A stretch of 64,000 bases of DNA from Euonymus europaeus (lineage: Eukaryota; Streptophyta; Magnoliopsida; Celastrales; Celastraceae): contig OY756958.1 in the NCBI GenBank assembly GCA_963580455.1, forward strand, positions 6,770,501 through 6,834,500. Reading direction: 5' to 3'. The notes under the pieces are model-generated. The model was given only the letters and a program-made list of their open reading frames with translations, had not been told where the DNA came from and made no database searches. Below, piece by piece: positions 23,018 through 34,508 of the stretch; the stretch's first letter is position 1; every line of letters begins with the position of its first letter. The translations under genes and the position numbers were made by a program.

Positions 23018-24759
23018 GAGCAAGTGCAATGGGCTCTTGAAACCACATGCTATTGGGCTCTTGATGCCTCTTCACTGTTGTAGTGTAAGAAAAAAGACAC
23101 TGGAAATATAGTCCATTTTTTATCCACGCTCCAGGACACCAGTGGCAATCAAGGGTTGGAAAAACACACAATAAGATGACAAGTGTATTGGATAGTACTT
23201 TCTCTTGTGCAAACTCTCTCTCCAACACCTCCCCTCATTCTTGCCCTAGCATCTCTCCCCGTTGTATGATCATTGTTCAGCTTATCCAAATCGGTACAAC
23301 ACACTTTCTGTTTTAAATTTCTCAATTGTTCCTTATCGTGTCTCGATTATCTTCCCTCTAGATAATGCAATCGTGTTTTTCATTTTGACTTTTTATTCTA
23401 TTCGTGGTTTATTTCATATTTTACGAAGAATCTAAAATGTGATTTTCCCCTTTGTGATTTGATTAAAAAGATCGAACGATACTAAATTTTCAGAAGTTGG
23501 TGAACAGAAATGATTGTTTCATTTTAGATGTCCTGTGAATCTCAACATGTTTCATATCAAAATTTTAAGACAACTCAAAGTAGAATATTCAACAATGCTG
23601 TATCTTCAACTTCTTGGTCCATGAATTCTTCCATGAATTGCATACCATTATGCCAACTTGTACCACCAGACATTTTTTATTTGTTTCAGAATGTCCTCAA
23701 TGTGCAAGTATCTACATGTTCAAATAGCCAACATTTTAAAAAATCATGTAATATCATCAATATGCTATTGAAATTAAAAATGTAGATAAAATTAGCAACA
23801 TTGTATCATATATAATAACAAAAAGCATAATGATTGACATCCCAAACACATAGAATTAATTATTGTTATACTGCAGCATGAACGTAATTAGGATGCTTCT
23901 TAGGTACAGTCACCCGCATGCCTAAACCTTTTTATTTAGGACATTAGATGGAATCCTGAAAAAATTTATGCCCCTCTTTTCTCCTCTTCTATCCCTCGCA
24001 ATGAAATTTAGACTATTTTGAAAAATGATTTAAAGTATCCAATATATGTGCTTGCAAACTACAACACAGTAGTAGTAGAAAGTCGTGAAATGAATCTTAC
24101 CTATACTTGAGGCAATATATTGTTCTCCTGCCTAGCGAATTGGTTTCTTTAGACTACCCAACAAGTGCAGCTTGCTGAAGTATTTTCAGCCTTGTTCCAC
24201 CAGCAAGTGTAATGTCAAAGGAAACAAATAGTAGCTACGCTTGATGTGTGCTTCTTTATGTCTTCTCAAAGTGGACTTTGTTTCAATGAAATGGGAGAGA
24301 CGATGAATAGTGGAGAGGCGGCAGAGATGTTGTACCATTGTACGTTTGTTTTGGAGCCATCAATCCAACAATGTAGTAGTTGTAGTAGGTTAAAAGTAGT
24401 TGGACTCCAATAAATCTTTTTCGAAATGTTGGTGTTTATTTTTTTTATATAAAATTCAGACCCAAATTGTTGACAATAATTATGTCAACGTAATTTATTT
24501 AGTTAATAAATATATATGAATATATTTGATGATTTATTTATTTTGTTAAATCACATATTTTGGCATAGTAGAAAAAAAAGATAGGGAAATTGTTAAATAA
24601 ACAGTAGGAAAAAAAGGTTAGTGTGGTAGTTATTTTTAGTTGGTGTTTGAAGTTCTTGAGTTTGGAGTAAACATTGTAGTGCCAAAACTTGATATATTAG
24701 CAAGCAATTTATTGAGACAGTCTGGAGAACTTGATAATCATCTTGCATTGCACTTGCTC
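23018..24759. mobile_element. 1.74-kb non-autonomous element with GAGCAAGTGCAATG termini and TAA target duplication
   Basis: The termini GAGCAAGTGCAATGGGC and (reverse complement of the right end) GAGCAAGTGCAATGCAAG match for the first 14 bases, and both sides carry TAA (23015-23017 and 24760-24762). Removing the element plus one TAA rejoins the element A reading frame across the conserved segment between the RT and RNase H domains. The TWA duplication and terminal style indicate the PIF/Harbinger (Tourist) group. No DDE transposase was recognised; a 258-nt open frame at 23528-23785 has no family match I know. Its size is large for a MITE. Confidence 0.75.
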
Positions 24760-25469
24760 TAACCTGCTAATCCCAAGAAACTTTGTACCTTACAAACATT
24801 CTTAGGCCTTTGCCATTTCAAACTGCCTCTACGTTAGATAAATCCATTGATTCCCCCTCCCCAAAAATCGTGTAGCCTGAGAATTTCATATCTGTTTTCC
24901 AGAATGCACATTTTCTTAACTTCACATATAATTGATGCTCCTTCAAAGTCTGCAACATAATCCTCAAATGTTCCTTATATTGCTTGACTATAGGTGAATA
25001 TATTAGAATGTCATCAATAAACACAATGACAAACTAGTCAAGATAAGTATGAAATACTCGTTACATTAAGTTCATAAACACTCTAAAAGTATTGCTTAGC
25101 CCAAATGACATTACTCAAAATTCATAATGTTCATAACGAGTTCAAAATTTAGTCTTTGGATTATCACTTTCGAATCCTCAACTGATGTTATCCCAGTCGC
25201 AAATCTATCTTTCAATAATATTGTGATCTCTTCAATTGCCCAAAAAAAGTTATTTATTCTTGAAAATTGACACTTGTTCTTCACAATCACTCGATTGAGT
25301 TGTTGGTAATCCACACACATCAGTAATGACGTCCCTTCTTTCTTCTTTGTAAACAATAATGGAGCACCTTAAGATGAGATACGAGGCCTGATGAATTTTT
25401 TATCTTATAATTCTTTTAACTACACCTTCAATTCCCTTGACTCAACAAGAGCAATCCGATTACTGATGA

Positions 25470-25681
25470 TGATGGAGGTTATGTATGACTATAGAACATG
25501 AGAGTCTGTTATGAGGATGTATTGATTAGTTATGTGTTTTTGTTTATAGGTTGTGTTCCTGGATTTATGGCGAGATGCTACATAAATTTTTATTTAAATT
25601 TGTGACTCTTGGTGAGGTGTTTAGTGTGAGTATGTTTCATTTTTGTTGTTTAGCTCATGCTCTACGGGTCAGGGTGTGACA
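25470..25681 (+). mobile_element. partial 5' LTR of Gypsy element B
   Basis: The LTR end gggtcagggtgtgaca at 25666-25681 is followed two bases later by the primer-binding site. The left boundary falls where element A's RT reading stops (about 25465), so only about 210 bp of this LTR remains. No full-length match to the 3' LTR was seen. Confidence 0.6.
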
Positions 25682-25683
25682 AC

Positions 25684-25696
25684 TTGGCATTAGAGC
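25684..25696 (+). other. tRNA primer-binding site of element B
   Basis: ttggcattagagc lies just inside the LTR end and resembles TTGGTATCAGAGC, the initiator-Met tRNA complement used by plant Gypsy elements, with two changes. Confidence 0.7.
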
Positions 25697-25847
25697 GAGG
25701 TTTGCTCTGTGTAAGAACTAGGACGTGGGTTAGTATGTATTGTGTCTCTAGGCCACATCACGACCTCTACTGATTTGGTATGATTCTTTATTCCCATAAA
25801 TCCTCGTATTATATTTGTATTGAAGGAAATTGTGTCTTCTATGTTAC

Positions 25848-27150
25848 AAATGTACACATGTAGGGGTTGTCGTTGTCTTAGTGGGGGATGTACGGGAGAG
25901 CAAAGTAGGGTGCCTTTTAAGGATGACCATATAGTTAGAAGATTGTCTGGCATACTCGTATCAACTAGGCAATACCCAATTTTATTTCCAGAGTTGGGTA
26001 GCGTAGATTCTCTAGTGAGAGAGAATCTACGCTAGTAGTTGACCGACAGATTGCACAAGAGGATATCACAACACCTATTCAGTTTGCTATAGCAACTCTA
26101 TTTGCTCTAGTGTTAGAGGCACATGAGTAGTTGTTGAGAAGGATGTTAGAGATAATTGAGACTGTTACAGTGCTAGTGTAGACTCAGGCTGCTCGAGCAT
26201 TAGAGGTTCGTAGTGAGGGACATACATCTACAATTCAAGGGGATGTGCAGATCATTTATTGGACAAGAAAAGAGTTGACAGAGTTTGATTAGCTACGCAA
26301 GACCAATCCACCTACTTTCAAGGACGCAATAGATGCGACTCGAGCATATGAATGGATCCAACAGATGTCTCGTCAATTTGATACTTTGGGAGTACCGGAT
26401 GAGAGGCATATATTACTAGCTTCATATTACCTTAGAGACTGCTTATGATTAGTGGGATTCGTTGGATCAGAGGAGGGAGACTTTTGCTTGGCTATCGTTT
26501 GAGGAGCTATTCATGTAGCATTTCATGCTACAGTCCTACATATGGACAAAGCATGCGAGTTATTATTATGTGTACAGATTCCAGAGATGACTATAAGTCA
26601 ATATGAGAGGAAGTTTGAGGAGTTATAAAAGTTTGGTAGGAAGTATGCACCTGATGATACGAGTAAGGCAAAATAGTTTATACTAGGATTGCTTCCTGTG
26701 ATAGCTACACATTTAGTGGGGTTTAAGTTGCAGACCTATGCGGGTATGGTAGAGATGGCCTTGGATTACGAGATGAGTTTCAAAGATTCTCAAAGGTATT
26801 GGGACACATACAGGGGTTGTACAACATTTGCAGCTGGTACTACTTATAGGGGAAATCAAAAAAGGCAAAGAATAGATAGTCAAAGATATGGGACATAATG
26901 AAGGCCGAGGGAAAGATCAGAGACCACGAGGTAGTAGAGGTACACATCAGGGGCAGAAGACTTGTCATCGTTGTGGACGTCCTGGCCATCTTATAGCACA
27001 ATGTTACATGGTTGGCCATCGAAAGACAGATTGTCCTTAGCTTGTTAGAGCATGGCAGTAGGGTCAGGACTTTCCAGCTTCATCAATTCACACAAGCCTT
27101 TCAGCACCCACTACCATAGCTGCTCTATCAAGGAGGGGATGATGATCGAC
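25848..27150 (+). pseudogene. element B gag (capsid-like) with CCHC zinc knuckle, multiple stops
   Basis: A decayed Retrotrans_gag region can be followed from about 26260: NPPTFKDAIDATRAYEWI, then MTISQYERKFEEL, FGRKYAPDDTSKA, FILGLLP and YAGMVEMALDYE. A zinc knuckle C-HR-C-GRPG-H-LIAQ-C is at 26963-27004. In-frame stops are scattered along it (for example near 26290 and 26447). The nucleocapsid knuckle binds the element's RNA in intact relatives. The gene cannot make a full protein. Confidence 0.8.
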
Positions 27151-27199
27151 TAGACAACAACAACAACAACCGGCTTTGACTCGAGGATTGGCATTTGGT

Positions 27200-27650
27200 T
27201 TCACTCAATAGACAGCACTAAAGCATCTGAACTTTGTTGAGGGTACGTTTCTTATTTCAAATTGTTGGGCTAGAGTGTAGTTTGATTCATGTGACACTAG
27301 TTCTTTTATCACACATTCATTTGCATTAGCTATGGGAATAGAAGTGAGTTTGATGAGGCGGATGTTAGTGGTAGACTCGCTATTTAGATAATTCACTCGT
27401 ATTAAGGAATATTGCATATGTATGTGCCGATTTGGTGACGTTGAGTTGGTGGACAATTTATATGTTCTTGACTTCCAAGATTTTGATATAATCTTAGGAG
27501 TAGATTGGTTAACAGAGCAAAAAGCAATGTTGGACTTTTGGGAGAGAAGAATTACTTTCAAAGCACCTAGTAGGGTGGTGATCCAGTTGAAGGGATTGAG
27601 GGGTATTGCATGTTCCTTACTTTTTGGACAACCCATATTATATTGATTAT
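27200..27650 (+). pseudogene. element B aspartic protease remnant
   Basis: The frame around 27275-27330 reads FDSCDTSSFITHSFA, where the family has a D-S/T-G active site; the glycine position is replaced and a stop precedes it. Downstream, DIILGVDWLTEQKAMLDFWERRI at 27490-27555 matches the conserved C-terminal part of plant Gypsy proteases. A dead copy. Confidence 0.75.
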
Positions 27651-29690
27651 TTAATGGTAAGTTTGACTACATCTACAAGTGGTAGCGGGCTGACTGCTTG
27701 GACACCTATAGTAGAGGAATTTATGGACATGTTTCCAAAGGATTTGTTAGGTCTATCTCCGATGAGAGAGATAGAGTTTGCTATTGATATGCTTTCAGAT
27801 ATGAAATCGATTTTGATTGCTCCGTATAGGATGGTTGTAGCTGAGTTGAGAGAGTGGAAAACACAGTTGAAGGATTTGGAGGAAAAATGATTCATTCGAC
27901 CAAGTGTTTCTACGTGGGGAGCATTGGTGTTATTTGTAAAAAAGTAAGATAGTATATTGTGGATGTGCATTGATTATTGACAGTTGAATTTGGTGACTGT
28001 GAAGAATAACGGGTCGTTTGGTTTGTGGAATAATTTGAGTGAGAATGAGAATGGGAATGGGAATGAGAATGAGAATGAGAATGAAATTTTGATTCCAATG
28101 TTTGATATGTATAAAAACTGAGAATGAGAATGAGAATGTGTTTTGTCCATTATGTCCTTTTTATTTATGTGTAATAAAAAAATCATTTTATCAATTTTAA
28201 TAATGCATAATTAACTAATTAAAACAGTTTTATAAAATTACATACTTTAATAAATTAAAACATAAATATAATCTAAATATATTAATTAATATCCAAATTA
28301 ACATAATATTTTTAATAATATAATCCATTCACCATAAACTAAAATATTACATGATTCATGTTACCAAAATATCAAAATATTACATAACCATGTTACCAAA
28401 ATATTAGCACGGTTTCCAAAAAATTGAGGCAGCAAGGTTTACAAAAAATTGAGGCAGCAAGAACAAGAACATATAAACCTAAAATCCATTGACATATTAA
28501 TCAGATAGGTCTCACGAAAAGGCATGAAGCCATGGGCCCAATCTCATATAGTTAGTCAAACGTATAGGCCAAATTGTCAACAAACCCCACCTTTTATCAA
28601 ATCAAAGCAAGATTAGGAGTTCTACCTGTTCGACGTCTCCTCTGTCTGGTGGAATTGAAGATGTTGGGAGCGCTCTGTCTGGAGGAATCAACGACGATAG
28701 GAGCCCTCACGCCGGCCGGCTGATTTGTGCCTGGAGGAATCCACGACGGGAGCGCTCTGTCTGGATGACGATGGGAGCCCTCAAGCCTGCTGCTTTGCGT
28801 CTGGACTCTGGAGGTCTTCTCCGCCCTTGCTGTCATTATGGTTTGGGTATTTAATTGGACGGATGATATTGATTTGATCTAACGGTGTCAAAGCATAGCA
28901 TATGAGGGTAAACTTGACATTTCAGTAGCAATTCCACATAGAATCACCTAAACCCACCTCTTCTTGCGGGAATGAGAATACAGGAGATAGAAAGGGTGGA
29001 ATGGAATGGTCCATTCCATTCCCTCAAGATTTTAATCCACCAAACGTGAGAATGGAATGAAATATTCCATAAACCATGTCAATTCCACCCTGATTCCCAA
29101 CACCAAACGGACAGTAAGTATCTGTTGGAAAGAATCAATGACTTATTTGACAAGTTGAAAGGAGCACAAAATTTTTTGAAGATTGACTTTCAATCAAGAT
29201 ATCATCAATTGAGAATACGAGAGATGGACATTCCAATGACAACATTCAGAACTCGATTTGGGCATAATGAGTTCTTAGTGATGTCTTTTGGACTAACAAA
29301 TGCCCCAACAACGTTCATAGACTTGATGCAATAGATCCTTTATCTATTTTTGGATTCTTTCGTCATTGTGTTCGTAGATGATATTCTCATTTATTCATCA
29401 ACTATGGAGGAGCATGAGCAACATTTGAGGATAATGTTGTAGACTTTAAGATAGCATCAATTGTATGCTAAACTGAGCAAGTGTGAATTTTCGGAGACAG
29501 AGGCAAAATTCTTAGGTCATGTAATTACTCAAGAGGGAGTAGCAGTAGATGCATTGAAAGTGGAGGCAGTATTAAAGTGGGAGCGACATAAGAATGTGAT
29601 AGAGATACGAAGTTTCTTAGGTTTAGCTGGTTATTCTAGAAGACTTATTCAGGATTTCTCACGCGTTGCTTATCTTTGACTCATCTTATG
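27651..29690 (+). pseudogene. element B reverse transcriptase, split by a Harbinger-like insertion
   Basis: The N-terminal part (27690-28009) has FMDMFPKDLLGLSP, IDMLSDMKS and APYRMVVAELREWK. The coding sequence then stops at a 1105-bp insertion (28010-29114) and resumes at 29118 with [45 protein letters not shown] and the catalytic FVDDILIYSS at 29370-29400. FLGLAGYSRR follows near 29610-29645. Excluding the insertion and one TAA, the frame joins exactly, so the insertion came into a still-coding RT. Stops elsewhere (for example at 29332 and near 29440) make it inactive. Confidence 0.85.
28010..29114. mobile_element. PIF/Harbinger-like element copy 1 (1105 bp) in the RT of element B
   Basis: Left terminus CGGGTCGTTTGGTTTG, right terminus (reverse complement) CTGTCCGTTTGGTGTTG, with TAA duplicated at 28007-28009 and 29115-29117. 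Subterminal zones are rich in gagaatgagaatgg units on the left and ggaatggaatgg / ccattccattcc on the right. A GC-rich interior at 28590-28840 contains a partial internal duplication (ggaggaatcaacgacgata / ggaggaatccacgacggga) and a minus-strand open frame of 79 codons with no recognised domain. No transposase is present. The outer parts match copy 2 at 33794-34505 in inverted orientation. Confidence 0.85.
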
Positions 29691-30160
29691 AGGAAAAGAG
29701 TCATGTTTGTGTGGTTGGAGGAGTGTGAGGAGGCATTTCAAGAGTTGAAAAAGAGACTCACATCTCTATCGGTGTTGGTTGTATCGGAGAGGGATATGAG
29801 ATATCAAGTGTATTGTGATGCATCTCGAGTTGGATTAGGATGTGTATTGATGTAGCGAGAAAGAGTGGTTGAGTATGGTTCCTGATTGTTGAAGACACAT
29901 GAGTGTAATTATCCAGTACATGATCTAGAATTGGTAGCGGTAGTATTTGCATTAAAGTAATGAAGATATTACTTGTATGGAGAGAGATTTAAGGTGTTCT
30001 TAGATCATAAGAGTCTCAAGTATCTCTTCACTCAAAAATAGTTGAACCAAAGACAACGAAGGTGGATGAAGTATTTAGAGGATTATGATTTTTCAATGCA
30101 TTATCATCTAGGAAAAGTGAATGTAGTTATAGATGCCTTGAGTAAAAAGAACTGAGTTGC
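29691..30160 (+). pseudogene. element B RNase H domain
   Basis: The frame shows YCDASRVGLGCVL, then HDLELVAVVFALK, YYLYGERFKVF, DHKSLKYLF, LNQRQRRWMKYLEDYDF and a GKVNVVIDALSKK end, which is the full order of the plant Gypsy RNase H. Stops replace several Trp, Gln and Arg positions (for example near 29853, 29883 and 29958-29963). Confidence 0.8.
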
Positions 30161-31630
30161 GAAGATGGCAATGCTAGAGTGGAAGATGTTAGAGATAGTT
30201 AATAGTTTTGTGTTGGAGTTACAAGAGCAGGATAGCCGGACGTATTTGGGTAGCATTGTGACTCGTTTTGTATTGATGCAAAGAGTAATATATGCTCAAA
30301 ATGGAGATGCTACATTTGACACTTTCAAGAAGGAGAGCGGTTGGACTAGAGGCATAGATGGAGGAGTACGGTTTAAGGGAAGGTTGATATTACCCAAGGA
30401 TGAAGAGTTACATGAGAAAGAGTTGTATCATTCAAGATTTGCTATACATCTAGGGGGTACGAAAATGTATAGTTATTTACGGAGACAGTTTTGGTGGAAG
30501 GGTACGGAGGCTGATGTGGCAAGGTATGTAGTGAAATGTCTTATCTGTCAGCAGGTGAAGGCATATCATTAGAGATCTGCGAGATTACTACAACTACTTC
30601 TGGTTGTGGAGTGAAAATGGGAACACATTACAATAGATTTTGTGATGAGGTTATCGAGATCTATTCATAATCATGATACGGTGTGGATAATTGTGGATAG
30701 ATTGACAAAGTCATCACATTTTTTTTCTGATTAACAAGGCGGACACATTGGAGTTCTTGAGTTGATTATATGTTCAAGACATTGTAAGGTTGTATGGAGT
30801 ACCACTTTCTATAGTGTCGGATCGAGATTCATGATTTACAAGTAGATTTTGGGAGAGTTTGTATGAGACATTGGGAACAAAATTATGTTTCTCCACTTCG
30901 TTTCATCAGACAAAGTGAAAGAATTATTTAAATATTGGAGGACATGTTTCGAGCATGTGTTATGAATTTCGGTAGTAGTTGAGGGATTTATTTACTTTTG
31001 GTGGAATTTGATTACAACATTTCCTACCAAAGTATTATCAAGATGGCACCATATGAAGCTTTGTATGGGAAACCCTATAAATTATCGTTGTGTTAGGTGG
31101 AGGTAGGAGAGATGACATTAGCGGGTCCTGATTTGGTGAGAGACACACAAGAGAAAGTAGAGAGGATTTGAAAGCGTATACTTACGACTCAAAGTAGACA
31201 AAATTCCTATGCCAACCAAAGAAGAAGATCATTGGAGTTTGTAGTTGGTGATAAGGTGTTCTTGAAGGTGAGTCCATGTAGGAGGATCCAAAGATTTAGC
31301 AAGCAAGGGAAGTTAGCTCCGTAGTATATTGGGTCGTTTGAGATTTTAGAGCGGGTTGGATCGGTTGGCTCTTCCGCCACGATTGTCTAAGGTTCATAAT
31401 GTATTTCATCTATCGATGTTCATGATGGATTGGTCTACTTTGGAGGTGGAAGAAGATAGGACATATATATCTTACAGCCATTGCGGATCATGGATAGATG
31501 GGAAAAGGTTACGAGATGGAGCGTGATTCCGCTAAGGTGTTGTGGTTGCACCATGGAACGGGGGAGGCTACGTGGGTATTGGAGTCGAAAATGTTGGAGA
31601 AATATCCACACATATTGCGTTATTAGGTAC
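30161..31630 (+). pseudogene. element B integrase with zinc finger and chromodomain-like tail, inactive
   Basis: An H2C2 finger is visible at 30425-30570 (HSRFAIHLGGTKMY, FWWKGTEADVARYV, CLICQQ). Core fragments include TVWIIVDRLTKSSHF near 30690 and SIVSDRDS-like text near 30810. The C-terminal part reads PYEALYGKP, SRQNSYANQRRRSLEF, DKVFLKVSPCRRIQRF and GSFEILERVGS. The last 150 bp, out of frame, read ILQPLRIMDR..WEKV and W-rich text corresponding to the chromodomain of the Tekay/Del clade, which would target heterochromatin in intact members. Many stops and frameshifts. Confidence 0.8.
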
Positions 31631-31660
31631 GTATTCAAATTTCAAGGAAAATTTTTTTAT

Positions 31661-31925
31661 TAGGGAGAGAGAATATAATACCTTGTCCCGGAAAAGTAAG
31701 AAAATAAATGCTTAAAAGTTATAAAATAAAATAAGTGAAGGCTTTATATGAAGATAATAAAAGTGTGGGGTAAAGAGTGAAAATGTTGGAGGACTTGAAA
31801 GACATGTAAAATAGTTTTGTGGTCAAATGTTTAAAAGAGAAGAAATAATGATTTTAAAATAAAATAAAAAGGAAAGATTTAAATTAGTGGTCAAGGTCAA
31901 AAGGAAAAAAAATTGAAAATGGTTT
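31661..31925 (+). mobile_element. element B polypurine tract and start of a 3' LTR
   Basis: The purine run tagggagagagaa (31661-31673) is followed by TATAATACCTTGTCCCGG, equivalent to the TGTAATAC-type LTR start with the second base changed. The LTR can be followed for about 250 bp; no CA end or match with the 5' remnant was found. Confidence 0.55.
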
Positions 31926-33793
31926 GAAGTATCAGTGATCTTCACTCGTAACTCATCATTTGTAAAAGAAAAAGACATATTGTTTTCGTTTTTAATTATT
32001 AAAAATGATTTTGAGTTTAGTTTTCAAAAACAGTTTTTAAAATAAATGAAGTGTTAAAAATTCATTTGGCTTATGTTATTTGTAAGCAGTTTTTAAAAAA
32101 AAAACAAAATTTAGACACAAAAGAAGATTTGTTATATAATATAACAAGGAGAGTAATAAACGATGACAGAAAATAGATCAAGTAAATTTGGAGAGACGAT
32201 GGAGAAGAGACAAGGGAGGGAAGAGTTGGAGAGAGAAGAATTGAGAGAGAAGAGAGATTGTAACAACTAATGATAAAGGGAGGAAGAAGTAGAGTAAAAG
32301 GGAAAAAATAAATTTCACTATATTTATAAAAATGCCATCAGTCCATTTTCAAAATTCTCCAAAACATGATTTAGTTGTTTTTGATTTTCTGTTTTCAAAA
32401 ACACAATTCTGAAAAACTGTTTTTAAAAACTGTAACACCCAAATGAATTTTCATCCAGTTTTATATTTTCAAAAACAAAAAACAGTTTTGTAAACATGTT
32501 CCAAACACACTCTTTGTATTTCTCAAACATTTCTACGCGCACCCGGCTCCACTACAACAACATCATTTCAGCGACTTTTTCGACAAATTATTCCAGCTAG
32601 TAATTGTTGGTTTCAAAAGAATACGACGAGAAGAAAAACTTCACACTTTTCGATTTCATCTACAAGCTCGTTTCTCTCTTTTTTATGCTAAAAAAATAAG
32701 GTTCTAATTTGTTTTTCTCTATGAGATATGTTGGACCATTGATTTTTTTTATGTACCATTCATGTAATAATAATATAGATCTATGTTATCATAGAGTTTT
32801 GAAGAAAGATTGTTGAGGATTCATTAATTAAATTGTTCATTAAATGATTTTTTTCCTTAAAAATCGTTCATGACAGAATTTTGAGTATTCTGGATCTAAT
32901 TACATTGTCCATAACTTATAATGTAATTACAAATCAGTGTATAACTTTAGAAATCTTATTCTATTTTTTTATCATGTTTTCCTAAGCTTGGGCAAGTACC
33001 ATAGTACAACGATGTTCAGATTTGTAAGTCTATTTCTCTTACTTTTTTTTTCCTTAGTGTACTTGGTGGTGATGTCTTCACAATGTAATAAACGTTTGCG
33101 ATATGTTGGGGCAATGTAATTATTGCACTGTGTCCTAGAATTATGTCTTGACAATGTACTTTGTCTGACTCTTTTATTTGTTTTTTTTTGCTCATATGAG
33201 TAAGTTGTTAATCAAAAATGGTATTGTCATATTATATTTTGTTTCTCTAAGAATGTAATAAGACTTACTGACAATATAATAGACAATATTTTTTACAATG
33301 TATTAGGCATTGTCTGTGACAATATAATAATTATAGTGATCAACTAACAATGTAATTAGACTTACTGGTAATGTATTAAACACTGTATGTTACAATCTAA
33401 TTTTAACAACAATCATATTACTCAGTGTATTAGGTATTTACATTGTCTTTACCCAACACAATAAAAAACATATCCCACCAAATGTTTTATAATGTAATTA
33501 TAGCTGTAAACTTAGATACCAAAATGTAAAAATTATATGTCCATGAAAAGTTGACATATTCTAACAAGAGACCTCTAGTCAAGACATAAGTCCATTGACT
33601 TATTCAATTGTGTTGACCATTAGGTAGGACCTTATTAAATTGTATTTTATTTTGTCAGTGACTTATTCAATTGTGTTTGAATTTGTCGATGTTTTCTTAC
33701 ACTGTGTTTCAATTTTGCAATGCATTACTATCTTGTGTAATTAGTTTCCCACTATCTTATTTCATTGTTTTATTTTTATTTTTTCAGTCCTTA
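31926..33793. other. gene-free DNA, foldback-rich then with recurring acaatgtaat motifs
   Basis: 31990-32500 has many gttttcaaaaac / gtttttaaaaac inverted copies on both sides and ends with acagttttgtaaacatgttccaaacacac, recalling the end of a TIR element; the partner end was not certain. From 32880 rightward, acaatgtaat and tt(a/c)attgtat variants recur densely. Two overlapping 60-codon open frames at 32937-33154 are not supported as genes. Confidence 0.5.
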
Positions 33794-34505
33794 AGTGATG
33801 TTTGGTTGTGAGAATGAAGGTGGAATGGAGGTGGAATATGAAATGGGGTATTCCATTCCATCATTTGGTGTTAAAAAAAATTGAGGGAATGGAATACTCC
33901 ATTCCATTCCCTCATCTCTCTCTCATCAATTTTCATTCCCACATTTTTATGTGGGAATGAATCATTCCCACATTTTTATGTGGGAATGAATCATTCCATG
34001 TGGAATAGAGGACAAAATGACTATTTTGTCCTCAAATAAATATTAATTAATATATTTTGATAAATTAATATTAATTAATATATTTTATTTTATTTTAATT
34101 TGTTAGAAATATAATTTATTAACTTTAATTTTGTTAACTTTAATTTGTAAATATTAATTATATATTTTGATAAATTAATATTAATTAATATATTTTATTT
34201 TATTTTAATTTTTTAGTTATTATAATTTGTTAATTATATAATTTTGACTCCATTTTATTTTAATTTGTTAATTATATATAATTATAAATGCACAATAAAA
34301 TATATTGATTATACATAATTGTAAAGAAAGGACATAATGGACAAAACACAACTTCATTCCCATTCTCATTCCCAATTTTTATACATACCAAACGTGAGAA
34401 TCAAAATATCATTCCCACTCCCATTCCCATTCCATTCTCATTCTCATTCCATTCTCATTCCCATTCTCATTCCTTCTCAAACCATTCTAAAAACCAAACG
34501 ACCCC
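33794..34505. mobile_element. PIF/Harbinger-like element copy 2 (712 bp)
   Basis: Termini AGTGATGTTTGGTTGTGAG (left) and reverse-complemented right end GGGGTCGTTTGGTTTTTAG, with TTA duplicated at 33791-33793 and 34506-34508. The left end (gtggaatggaggtgg, ttccattcc) corresponds to the right end of copy 1, and its right end (cattctcattccc; aaggacataatggacaaaac) to the left end of copy 1, so the two lie in opposite orientation. It lacks the GC-rich interior of copy 1 and has an AT-rich centre with repeated attaattaatatatttt. Non-coding. Confidence 0.85.
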
Positions 34506-34508
34506 TTA

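Larger units (their letters stand above)
15567..25465 (-). pseudogene. Ty3/Gypsy pol remnant (element A), minus strand, nested with four insertions
   Basis: Reading from 25465 leftward, the parts of a plant chromovirus-like pol appear in order. Reverse transcriptase at 25440-24765 has FTKKKEGTSLLMCVDYQQLN and the catalytic motif FIDDILIYSP, then QSFLGLAG. The RT/RNase H connection is at 23014-22848 (RHFIRDFS; PFIWTNKCE). An RNase H tail with ADALSRKN is at 21650-21580. The H2C2 zinc region of integrase includes CLICQQIKAKHQR at 19060-19010 and a preceding part at 21370-21294. The integrase core and C-terminus are at 16620-15980 (KPYEDRRRKSLEF; KVFLKASPCKGIQRF). The 3' end is at 15567. Stops and frameshifts are frequent. 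Gag and protease are absent: the remnant ends where element B begins. Insertions lie at 16624-18967, 19130-21293, about 21653-22846 and 23018-24759. Confidence 0.85.

Noticed and set aside
28597..28836. Novel 79-codon minus-strand gene
   Set aside because: Lies within a Harbinger-like element, is Arg/Ser-rich with an internal duplication, and shows no domain; kept only as possible captured sequence.
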